Shown here one piece after another: positions 6,349 to 12,685 of a stretch of DNA of 13,043 nt. The translations under genes were made by a program, and so were the position numbers. The DNA lies in the NCBI GenBank assembly GCA_035315065.1, contig DATFYM010000246.1:1-13043 (forward strand). The letters are read 5' to 3'. This stretch comes from DATFYM01 sp035315065 (GTDB lineage Bacteria > Acidobacteriota > Terriglobia > UBA7540). Numbering within the stretch: position 1 is the first letter of the stretch; every line of letters starts with the position of its first letter. A model generated the notes under the pieces. That model ran no database searches and was not told where the DNA came from. It worked only from the letters and a program-made list of their open reading frames with translations.

Positions 6349-6774
6349 CTATTCGGACTTGGGCGGTGGAATGTGAAGGTTGATCACCACCTTCATCTCT
6401 CGGATGAGGCTGGTCACTTTGCGGACCTCGGAGGGCTGGTCCTTGTAGCTCGCTTGGATCTGGTAGTCATCCTCGGGCTTCAGGTCGGCGAAGGCGTAAC
6501 GACCCCCTTGCTCGCTGTAGATCGCGACCTTCTTACCCGTCCGCAGGTCGGTCAACTCTACGCTGGCGCCGGCAATTCCGTTCTCCGCTTGATCGAGTAC
6601 GGAGCCCGTGATCGTCCGGGTCACCGGTTTTTTCTCTTTCGCGCCGGCCGGTCGGGCGACCAGCAAGACCACGGAAACCAGGGCCGCCAGCATCAGCCGG
6701 CACAGCCTGATCCGCGCTCCGGCACTCGATCGCCTGGAAGGACGCGAAGCCGAACGTTGCATCCGTATCGCCAT
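6349..6774 (-). CDS. Small exported protein with carboxypeptidase regulatory-like domain
   Basis: Of the 141 residues, 1-25 are strongly basic, about 27-41 form a hydrophobic segment (LMLAALVSVVLLVAR) and ARPAGA|KE suggests signal cleavage near residue 45. The remainder (about 53-134) reads TRTITGSVLDQAENGIAGASVELTDLRTGKK..., then GGRYAFADLKP and YQIQASY. This is the typical seven-strand transthyretin-like fold of CarboxypepD_reg domains, here as a single free-standing domain with no peptidase or TonB barrel. Such domains are structural or binding modules on the cell surface. The frame is open upstream to 6918, but that part overlaps the lysW-like gene in another frame, so I use the ATG at 6774, 13 bases after that gene's stop, with GAGCAGG upstream. 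The two are probably co-transcribed. An ATG at 6762 is also possible. Confidence 0.75.
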   Translation of the reverse strand: MAIRMQRSASRPSRRSSAGARIRLCRLMLAALVSVVLLVARPAGAKEKKPVTRTITGSVLDQAENGIAGASVELTDLRTGKKVAIYSEQGGRYAFADLKPEDDYQIQASYKDQPSEVRKVTSLIREMKVVINLHIPPPKSE

Positions 6775-6787
6775 GCGGGCCTGCTCG

Positions 6788-6958
6788 CTACCACTCCTCG
6801 TCTTCCTCTTCTTCAGAAGAGATCTTATCCAACTCGAGAGGATTCGTGCTGACCACCTCCAGCGCTGCGCCGCATTCCGGGCAATCGACCGTCTGGCCTT
6901 CCTTAACCTCATCCTCATCGATGTCGATCTCGGTCTCGCAGTCTGGGCAATGCGCCAT
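6788..6958 (-). CDS. LysW-like two-knuckle zinc-ribbon carrier protein
   Basis: This 56-residue protein shows the LysW pattern: CPDC (C4, C7) and CPEC (C26, C29) zinc knuckles, CGAALEVVSTNPLEL matching the conserved segment after the second knuckle, then an acidic tail (EEEEDEE, 49-55). LysW (AmCP) carries alpha-aminoadipate or glutamate on its C-terminal Glu during lysine or ornithine synthesis and ends in EDWGE. Here the chain ends in Trp and lacks the final Gly-Glu, and no LysX/ArgX, LysZ, LysY or LysJ gene is in the window. It may be a paralogue with another role or simply a small zinc-ribbon protein. The start is the ATG at 6958 with a G-run (GGGGGG) 5 bases upstream. A good promoter lies at 6997-7025. 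Confidence 0.85.
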   Translation of the reverse strand: MAHCPDCETEIDIDEDEVKEGQTVDCPECGAALEVVSTNPLELDKISSEEEEDEEW

Positions 6959-6996
6959 AAACACCCCCCGCCGAATTTGGAGATCCCAACAAGAAG

Positions 6997-7025
6997 AGTC
7001 TAGTCATTTCGACTGCCGATGTCCA
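6997..7025 (-). promoter_or_regulatory. Sigma-70-type promoter of the lysW-like gene
   Basis: On the minus strand TGGACA (7025-7020, five of six to TTGACA), a 17-base spacer and TAGACT (7002-6997, four of six to TATAAT) fit a housekeeping promoter. Transcription would begin near 6990, about 32 bases before the start codon, and probably covers both minus-strand genes. Confidence 0.55.
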
Positions 7026-7070
7026 GCACCAGGACCAGGCGATGGGCTCGGCGAGCCTGATCCATTATCT

Positions 7071-8687
7071 TCACCGAGTTACATAGCGGACCACGAGCAG
7101 CGTGATGTCATCGGCCTGTTCCGCTCCAGCGGTGAACGCTTCCACAGACTTAACCACTGCAGTTTGCAGTTCTTTGATGCCGTCAGAGGCATGGCGCGCG
7201 ACCGCTTCACGCAGCCGCTCGGGGCCGAAGAACTCATCGTCGGAGCTTCGGGCCTCCGTGACCCCGTCCGTATACAGCACCAAAGTATCGCCCGACCGCA
7301 GTGTCGCATGAGAAGTCTGGAACTGCGCTTGGGGAAGCAGGCCCACGGGAAAGCACTCGCCCGCTTCGGTCTCTTCAACGCCGCCGGCGTGGATAAGGAG
7401 TGGCGGCGGGTGGCCGGCATTGACGAATTCGAGGCGGCCCGCAGTGTCGAGCAGTCCGAAATAAAGTGTGGCGTAGCGATCGATCTCCGGGTGCGTGCAG
7501 ATGAAGCGATTCACGTGGGCAAACACGCTGGCTCGCGGCTGCTCCAGGCTGATCGTCGAGAAGGTACCCTGGAGCAAGGTCGTAACCAACGCCGCACCCA
7601 GGCCCTTGCCGGAAACGTCCGCAATGAGAAACGCCAAGTGGTCCGGATCGAGCTGCATCAGGTCAAAATAGTCGCCGCCGACGGCAAGGCACGGCAGGTT
7701 GATGCCCGTCACCTGGAAATGGCCGAACCCCTCAAAGTCGCGCGGCAGGAGTCCCTGCTGAATGGTGCGGGCTACATCCAGTTCCTGCCGCATTTTCTCA
7801 CGCTCGCGCAGGCCGGCGGTCATCGCATTCACAGCCACCGCGATCTGGCCGAACTCGCTGATGGAGCGGAGCGGCGCCTCGGCAGTGAGGTCGCCCGAGG
7901 CGATGCGTTCGAGGGCACCGGTAATGGCGCGGGTCTGCTCTCCCACCTCCCGCGAGACGAGCGCCACCAGCAACAGCCAGAGCAGCGCCAGCGCGCCTCC
8001 CACGACGACGAGTTGGAAGAAGAAATCCCACGGCAGGCGAAGGCCCGCGGCTTGCGTTCGCTGGTAGGCGATGAAACCGCCGATTACCGGCGGGGCCAGG
8101 CCGAGCAGGGTGGAAAAGAGAAAGATGCGCGACGCCAGCGGCAGGCGGACCAACCCCGCCGATTCGAGCGGCACGCCTCCGCGCGCCAGCAGGTCCTCCA
8201 GCGGCCCTTGCACCAGCCGTTCCGTGGCATGGTACTCGAGCACAACGTGTCCAACGGGAACCACCGTGAGGTTCAGCAGCCAGTACAGCGGGAACTGGCT
8301 CTCGGGGATTCCCAGCCCATAGGCGCGATTGCTCCAGCGGACCAACAAGGTCATGATGAGCGATGCCATGATGGCATGTGGACCGAACACGCGGGGCAGG
8401 GTAAGGACGGGCAGCGACAACAAGCGCTCGACGCCGCGCTTCACCGCGCCAGGTGCAGCCCCCGGGTCGAGCGCACGCCTGACCGGGAGAAGAGTCCCTG
8501 CGAGCACCGCGAGATCGCTAGCCAGGAGCAGCGAGACTGCGGGAACCGCCAGCCTCAGCAAGATGCCGAGTTGGCGCGGCGTGTAGTCGAAGGCCAGCGA
8601 ATAGAAGGCGAAGGCGGGCACGATCGCGATCAGGGTGCCGAGCAGAAAGTTCCACACGGAACGCCACCAGAAATCACGAAACCTCAA
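7071..8687 (-). CDS. Membrane HAMP-SpoIIE (RsbU-type) serine/threonine phosphatase
   Basis: The 538-residue product has an N-terminal membrane part with about six hydrophobic segments (near 13-33, 40-67, 100-116, 132-150, 187-208 and 222-245). A HAMP linker follows (about 246-300: REVGEQTRAITGALERIASGDL...ISEFGQIAVAVNAM), then a SpoIIE phosphatase domain (about 305-537). Metal motifs are GGDYFD (337-342, D339), ADVSGKG (356-362, D357), YTDGVTEA (472-479, D474) and DDITLL (526-531). ARTIQQGLLP and FVNAGHPPPLL are typical RsbU features. It probably converts a membrane or envelope signal into dephosphorylation of a cytosolic STAS partner. The frame is open upstream to a TTG at 8735, but GGAGG with 5-base spacing precedes the TTG at 8687, so I choose that start. 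No partner gene is adjacent. It faces away from prmC. Confidence 0.92.
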   Translation of the reverse strand: MRFRDFWWRSVWNFLLGTLIAIVPAFAFYSLAFDYTPRQLGILLRLAVPAVSLLLASDLAVLAGTLLPVRRALDPGAAPGAVKRGVERLLSLPVLTLPRVFGPHAIMASLIMTLLVRWSNRAYGLGIPESQFPLYWLLNLTVVPVGHVVLEYHATERLVQGPLEDLLARGGVPLESAGLVRLPLASRIFLFSTLLGLAPPVIGGFIAYQRTQAAGLRLPWDFFFQLVVVGGALALLWLLLVALVSREVGEQTRAITGALERIASGDLTAEAPLRSISEFGQIAVAVNAMTAGLREREKMRQELDVARTIQQGLLPRDFEGFGHFQVTGINLPCLAVGGDYFDLMQLDPDHLAFLIADVSGKGLGAALVTTLLQGTFSTISLEQPRASVFAHVNRFICTHPEIDRYATLYFGLLDTAGRLEFVNAGHPPPLLIHAGGVEETEAGECFPVGLLPQAQFQTSHATLRSGDTLVLYTDGVTEARSSDDEFFGPERLREAVARHASDGIKELQTAVVKSVEAFTAGAEQADDITLLVVRYVTR

Positions 8688-8770
8688 GCTACCCTCCGAC
8701 CTCCGGGCGTCACCGCTGCCCTGCCTTTCTGGCAACTCGGCGAGCCCTGCTGCGTCGACTCAGGCACCAC

Positions 8771-8779
8771 ACTTTATCA
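8771..8779 (-). promoter_or_regulatory. Possible extended -10 of the HAMP phosphatase gene
   Basis: Minus-strand TGA followed by TAAAGT (8779-8771) resembles an extended -10 element; TTGCTC lies 16 bases upstream as a poor -35. Transcription would start near 8764, about 77 bases before the TTG start. Confidence 0.3.
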
Positions 8780-8829
8780 CGCCTAGAGAAGAGAGCAATT
8801 GAGCAATTGCGGTCTCCGGTTTGAAGGAC

Positions 8830-8838
8830 TGCTAAAAT
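8830..8838 (+). promoter_or_regulatory. Extended -10 promoter of prmC, probably leaderless
   Basis: TGC followed by TAAAAT (8833-8838, five of six to TATAAT) is the same arrangement as before tyrS. Start-site spacing of 6-7 bases puts transcription initiation at 8844-8846, on the ATG at 8845. The absence of a Shine-Dalgarno at normal distance fits a leaderless mRNA. Confidence 0.5.
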
Positions 8839-8844
8839 GGTGTG

Positions 8845-9813
8845 ATGCAGCTTCGCGAAGCGCTTCATCGCGGTTTGGAGATGCTGTCGGCGAGCCAGGT
8901 GCCGTCTCACGAACTTGCGGCCGAGTTGCTGTTGATGCACGTGCTCGGGTGCGATCGCGCCTACCTCTACACGTATCCCGAAGCTCGACTCTCGGAAGCG
9001 GCTACGCGTCGCTATCTGGAGTTGATCGACGAGCGCTCCGCCGGCAAGCCGACTCAGTACATCACCGGGCATCAGGAGTTTTGGGGCTTGGACTTCGAGG
9101 TGACGCCGGACGTCCTGATTCCGCGGCCGGAGACTGAGCACGTGGTAGAGAGCGTCTTGGAACTCGCTGGCAGCACGGGCGTCCCATTCGCTTCGTTCAG
9201 GACAGGCCGGCCCAGCCTTGGACGTTCGCCGCAAAGCGCGTCGCTGCGCATCGTCGACGTGGGCACTGGCTCGGGATGCATCGCCCTGGCCCTCGCCTCC
9301 GAGGTTCCTGGCGCCGAACTCTTCGCCATCGACGTCTCGCCGGCCGCGCTCGGGGTCGCGTGTGGCAATGCGGCGCGCCTGGGTTACGCCGACCGCGTCA
9401 CCTTTATCGAGGGCGACCTCTTGACTCCGGTGCTTGGCCATGAACTCGCCCGCACGTTCGACTTCGTAGTCTCGAATCCGCCCTACGTTGGTCTCGACGA
9501 GCTTGATTCGGTGCAGCGGGAAGTCCGCGAGTTTGAGCCGCGACTCGCCTGGGGCGGGATCGAGGACAGTGGCGCGATCTATCACCGGCTGTTTTCGCAG
9601 GCACTCGAAGTGTTGAAGCCGAACGGGCACGTCGTGGTGGAAATTGGGTACACGATGCGCGACAAGGTTCTCGCGCTGCTGGGAGACGGCTGGACTGACT
9701 GCGAGGTGCGCCCGGACCTCTCCGGCATTCCGCGGGTAGTGACAGCGAAAAAATCTCCGTTGTCGGTCGTTCTTCCTCAGTCGGAAGAGGGGCACGCCGC
9801 GAACCCTCAGTAA
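8845..9813 (+). CDS. prmC: Peptide chain release factor N5-glutamine methyltransferase
   Basis: The 322-residue product (HemK family) methylates the glutamine of the GGQ motif in release factors RF1 and RF2, using S-adenosylmethionine. The N-terminal helical domain (1-80) has AAELLLMHVLG and the GKPTQYITGHQEFWGL signature. It is followed by VLIPRPET (90-97), SAM motif I VDVGTGSG (137-144) and the catalytic NPPY (211-214) with the preceding FDFVVS. The region 107-135 between IPRPET and motif I (TGVPFASFRTGRPSLGRSPQ) is longer and more polar than usual, probably a surface loop. A GTG at 8842 directly precedes the ATG at 8845; I use the ATG. No prfA gene is adjacent, although prfA-prmC pairs are common elsewhere. 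The last 20 residues are poorly conserved. Confidence 0.94.
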   Translation: MQLREALHRGLEMLSASQVPSHELAAELLLMHVLGCDRAYLYTYPEARLSEAATRRYLELIDERSAGKPTQYITGHQEFWGLDFEVTPDVLIPRPETEHVVESVLELAGSTGVPFASFRTGRPSLGRSPQSASLRIVDVGTGSGCIALALASEVPGAELFAIDVSPAALGVACGNAARLGYADRVTFIEGDLLTPVLGHELARTFDFVVSNPPYVGLDELDSVQREVREFEPRLAWGGIEDSGAIYHRLFSQALEVLKPNGHVVVEIGYTMRDKVLALLGDGWTDCEVRPDLSGIPRVVTAKKSPLSVVLPQSEEGHAANPQ

Positions 9814-10021
9814 TCGGCGCTCCCGAAGAACGCAGCATTCGCACGCGTCGCGAGACGGATCGAAAGAGGCAGTGACATGCCAGACGCACTTGCAGAGCGA
9901 GCAGAGGCGGAGCCCATGCGCTTGTGACCCGGAACAAGAAGCGCGATGCAAGCTGCAGTAACGACGAGACTCCGGGTAGCTGCCCTTGCCGTAAATGAGT
10001 CGAGTTTCCAATGCCTTTGGC

Positions 10022-10055
10022 TCCCCGCAAGGGGGGCACCGCTCCGCGGTGGGGA
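10022..10055 (-). terminator. Nested GC-rich hairpins downstream of the transporter gene
   Basis: CACCGC (10037-10042) and GCGGTG (10046-10051) form a perfect 6-bp stem with loop TCC. Beside it CCCC-GCAA-GGGG (10023-10034) forms another, and TCCCC/GGGGA could close both. It lies 31 bases after the transporter stop on the minus strand. No T-run follows, so it may be a repeat rather than a terminator. The rest of the spacer 9814-10085 shows no gene that I trust. Confidence 0.3.
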
Positions 10056-10085
10056 CATGCTCTGTCGGTCTGGGGTGAAGCCTCG

Positions 10086-11357
10086 TTAGCCTTTGCGAAC
10101 CTCAAGGATCAAGCTACGTTCCGGATTCACCAGCAGCCAAGCCAGGCCTCCGAGCGAGCAAAGGGCGGCGGCGACGAGAAAGGACGCCGTCCAGCCGTAT
10201 GCCGCCGCGATAGCCGGCGTCAGTGAGGCGGTGACGGCGCCGCCGATCTGCCCGCCCATGTTCATCAGACCGGAAACGGAGCCGGAGGAATTCCCGGAGA
10301 TGTCCGCGGTGATCGACCAGTAAGCGCTCTGGCTGAGGTAAAGGGCTCCGGCGCCGCCCGCCAACACCACGCTGGCCAGCGCCGCGCTCTTGGCCTGGGA
10401 TCCGGTGGCTAGAAACGCGGCCGCCAGCAGCATGGCGGCGAAGGCAAAGACGCAGCGGCCAAGTCGCTTGTTGAACCGGCGCGTGAGGCGGTCACTGATG
10501 AAGCCGCCCAGCGTGGAGCCGCCGGACATGGCCAGAAACGGCAGCATGGCGAACTCAGCGCTCGATTTCAAGTTCAAGCCCCGGACCTTCGCGAGGTAAG
10601 TGAAGAACCAGGCAAAGAAGATCCAGGCCACATAGCCGTAAGTAAAGTAGCTTAGAGTGGTAGCCAGCACCTCCTTGCTCCGCAGAATCCTTCCCCAAGG
10701 CAGTTGCTCGCTTTCGCTCCTGTCTTCCTGCTTGAACGTGATCCCGGCCTTGATCCGGACGAGTTCGGAGGCCGCCACCCGCGGATGCTCTTCGGGAGTG
10801 TCTCGCGCCACCATGAACCAGACGGCCCCCGCCGCCAGTCCTATCGCCGCGCTCATCCAGAAGGATGCTCGCCAGCCGTGGTGAATCATGATGTAGGTAA
10901 CCAACGGCGGCGCCAGGCCCGCTCCCGCCCCCACGCCGGCAAAGATCAGCCCGTTGGCGAGCCCACGCTCGGTGGTGGGAATCCAGTTGGCCACGAAGTG
11001 GTTGGAGGCCGGGTAGATGATGGCCTCCCCCGCTCCCAGAAGAAAGCGGATGGGGATGAACAGCAGCAGCGGCCGGCCGATCTCGATCGGTACGCAGGCG
11101 GTGAGCACGGTGAAGATTCCCCACCAGACGACGGCCAGGGCGATGACGCGTCTGGGTCCGAAGCGGTCGGCCAGCCGGCCGCAGGGAGTCTGGAAGATCG
11201 CGTATCCGATCAGGAAGGAGCTGAACACGTAGCCTAGTTGAATGTTGCTCAGACCATATTCGGCAGCGATGGAGCTGCCCGCCACCGAGATATTCACCCG
11301 GTCGAGATACGCAACCGCGCCCAGGATGAAGACCCACGAAATCAGAACCCAGCGCAT
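10086..11357 (-). CDS. MFS transporter, ACS family (hexuronate/galactonate type)
   Basis: The 423-residue protein has about 12 hydrophobic segments. It carries AYLDRVNISVA (16-26), the hallmark of the anion:cation symporter family (ExuT, DgoT, GudP), and the MFS loop motif GRLADRFGPRR (60-70), followed by RFLLGAGEAIIYPA and a second-half loop GGFISDRLTRRFNKR. Family members import sugar acids such as galactonate, glucarate or hexuronates with protons across the inner membrane. The ATG at 11357 lies 4 bases after the stop of the upstream dehydratase-like gene, and GGTGA at that gene's end can serve as its ribosome-binding site, so translation is probably coupled. The pairing strongly suggests uptake of the dehydratase substrate or of a related acid. 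A TTG directly before the ATG is an alternative start. Confidence 0.93.
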   Translation of the reverse strand: MRWVLISWVFILGAVAYLDRVNISVAGSSIAAEYGLSNIQLGYVFSSFLIGYAIFQTPCGRLADRFGPRRVIALAVVWWGIFTVLTACVPIEIGRPLLLFIPIRFLLGAGEAIIYPASNHFVANWIPTTERGLANGLIFAGVGAGAGLAPPLVTYIMIHHGWRASFWMSAAIGLAAGAVWFMVARDTPEEHPRVAASELVRIKAGITFKQEDRSESEQLPWGRILRSKEVLATTLSYFTYGYVAWIFFAWFFTYLAKVRGLNLKSSAEFAMLPFLAMSGGSTLGGFISDRLTRRFNKRLGRCVFAFAAMLLAAAFLATGSQAKSAALASVVLAGGAGALYLSQSAYWSITADISGNSSGSVSGLMNMGGQIGGAVTASLTPAIAAAYGWTASFLVAAALCSLGGLAWLLVNPERSLILEVRKG

Positions 11358-11361
11358 CAAC

Positions 11362-12594
11362 TCACCAGTTGGTGATGGAGCCGTCCGGCCGTTCCAGCAT
11401 CGGGACCGGCCGTTTCCGTTCCGCGATTTCAGAGACGAGTTCCAGGGGCTTGAGGTCCAGAGTTACGCCGAGTCCCGGACGGCGGTTCGGCCACATCTTT
11501 CCGTTCTTGAAGTCGTAGCATTCCGGCAGATGCGGGAAAGTAGCTTGACCCTCACCCAGCATCTCCATCAGCACTGGACCAGGAAAAACCGAGCAGACAT
11601 GCACCAGAGCTGCTTCCGAGACCGGTCCCGTGAAGTGAGGGATCAGGCCTACATAATGGGTCTCACACAGGGCGAGCATCTTCAGATACTCGGTGATCCC
11701 TCCCACATTGGGCAGCGTCACGCGGGCATAATCGATCAGTTGCTGCTCGATCAGCCCGCTCACGTCCCATTTCGATCCGAACTGCTCCCCGACTGCGATA
11801 GGTACTTTGACGTGGGCTCGCAGTTCGCGATACGCGTCGGGATTCTCCGAGCGGATGAGGTCCTCCGCGAAATACGGCTCGAGCGGCTCGATCAGCGTGC
11901 TCAGCCGCACCGCATCGGGGAAGTCAAACCGGGTGTGGTAGTCCAGGGACCAATCGCCCTCGGGGCCCACGCCGTCGCGGATTTCCACGCAGTCTCGATA
12001 GGTCTGACGCACTGCCTGGTGCGAATCAAAGGGCTGACCCTTGGGCGGATCGGCGGTGGCGTAGCGGAAGGCGCGGAATCCCTGTTCGATGCAGGCTCGC
12101 GCGGTTTCCTTCAAGGTTCCGCGCCTCGGAAACCCGGTGGAATAGCACTCCACGTGGTCGCGCGAAAGGCCGCCCAGCAATTCGTACACGGGCACGCCCA
12201 GCGCCTTTCCCTTGATATCCCACAAGGCCAGGTCGATCGCGCCCAGCGCGTCCAACTTCTCGCGCCCGGCGGGATAGAAGTAGCCGCGAAACATCATCTG
12301 CCAGAGCCGGTCAGTCTGGAACGGGTTCTCCCCAATGATCATGGCCGCGCACTGCTCCACGGCTTCCTTCGAACCGCCCTCGCCCACGCCCGTAATGCCC
12401 TGATCGGTTTCAATCGTGACGATATGAAAACTCTGATTGAAGTGAGCAGGCGAGTTGGGATTGTGATAGAAGCGGACCCGCCTGATGGTCAAGGGAGGCG
12501 CTGGGGACGGCGCCGGGGCCGGCGTGGCAGCTTCGGAAGACGCCAGAGCAGCGCTCCCCAGCGCCAGCGATTTCAAAAGGTATCGGCGGTGCAT
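11362..12594 (-). CDS. Tat-exported enolase-superfamily enzyme, mandelate racemase/galactonate dehydratase-like
   Basis: The 410-residue protein starts with a twin-arginine-type signal (HRRYLLKSLALGSAALA, 2-18) and a Pro/Ala-rich linker (24-34). The enolase N-domain (about 35-145) ends in AIDLALWDIKGKALGVPVYELLGG. The barrel has metal ligands D218 (in SLDYHTRF), E244 (AEDL) and E270 (VGEQ). H220 follows D218 as DxH, as in D-galactonate dehydratase, and H320 (IPHFTGPVSEAAL) matches its catalytic His. Such enzymes dehydrate sugar acids. Two things are odd. The Lys-bearing strand reads FRAFRYATAD without a KxK, and the Asp that normally pairs with the catalytic His (PDxxxxGG) is Thr293 in VTLPNVGG. 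Substrate and even reaction are therefore uncertain. The ATG at 12594 follows GGAGAGG with three bases between. It is first in an operon with the transporter. Confidence 0.88.
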   Translation of the reverse strand: MHRRYLLKSLALGSAALASSEAATPAPAPSPAPPLTIRRVRFYHNPNSPAHFNQSFHIVTIETDQGITGVGEGGSKEAVEQCAAMIIGENPFQTDRLWQMMFRGYFYPAGREKLDALGAIDLALWDIKGKALGVPVYELLGGLSRDHVECYSTGFPRRGTLKETARACIEQGFRAFRYATADPPKGQPFDSHQAVRQTYRDCVEIRDGVGPEGDWSLDYHTRFDFPDAVRLSTLIEPLEPYFAEDLIRSENPDAYRELRAHVKVPIAVGEQFGSKWDVSGLIEQQLIDYARVTLPNVGGITEYLKMLALCETHYVGLIPHFTGPVSEAALVHVCSVFPGPVLMEMLGEGQATFPHLPECYDFKNGKMWPNRRPGLGVTLDLKPLELVSEIAERKRPVPMLERPDGSITNW

Positions 12595-12597
12595 GTT

Positions 12598-12646
12598 CCT
12601 CTCCTCTTCCCTGTCCCCTGTTCCCTATTCCCTATTCTCTGTTCCC
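12598..12646. repeat. Heptamer array of seven units forming the leader and RBS of the dehydratase gene
   Basis: On the minus strand, reading toward the gene, seven contiguous 7-bp units follow one another: GGGAACA, GAGAATA, GGGAATA, GGGAACA, GGGGACA, GGGAAGA, GGAGAGG, and after AAC comes the ATG at 12594. The last unit is the Shine-Dalgarno sequence. The array fills almost all of the predicted 5' leader. Confidence 0.85.
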
Positions 12647-12656
12647 TGCCCCATGG

Positions 12657-12685
12657 ATGCTACCCCAATTCTCCCGCAGTGCCAA
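12657..12685 (-). promoter_or_regulatory. Sigma-70 promoter of the dehydratase-transporter operon
   Basis: Minus-strand TTGGCA (12685-12680, five of six), a 17-base spacer and TAGCAT (12662-12657, four of six) fit a housekeeping promoter. Transcription would start near 12650, right at the upstream edge of the heptamer array. Confidence 0.55.

Noticed and set aside
6774..6918. N-terminal extension of the exported regulatory-like protein up to 6918
   Set aside because: These 48 codons overlap the lysW-like gene in another frame; LysW family similarity is strong there, and the extension is only a basic, Arg-rich shadow.
6846..8786. Plus-strand 646-codon frame opposite the HAMP phosphatase
   Set aside because: It is the antisense shadow of a well-supported SpoIIE phosphatase gene; the translation is rich in Gln, Arg and His with no domain.
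8710..10011. Minus-strand 433-codon frame opposite prmC
   Set aside because: It is antisense to prmC, which carries IPRPET, GTGSG and NPPY; the opposite frame has no domain.
9807..10058. Minus-strand 83-codon frame between prmC and the transporter, with a hydrophobic stretch
   Set aside because: The hydrophobic part (RSLVVTAACIALLVPG) could suggest a signal, but there is no ribosome-binding site, the ends are low-complexity Ser/Ala/Arg, and it overlaps the GC hairpins.
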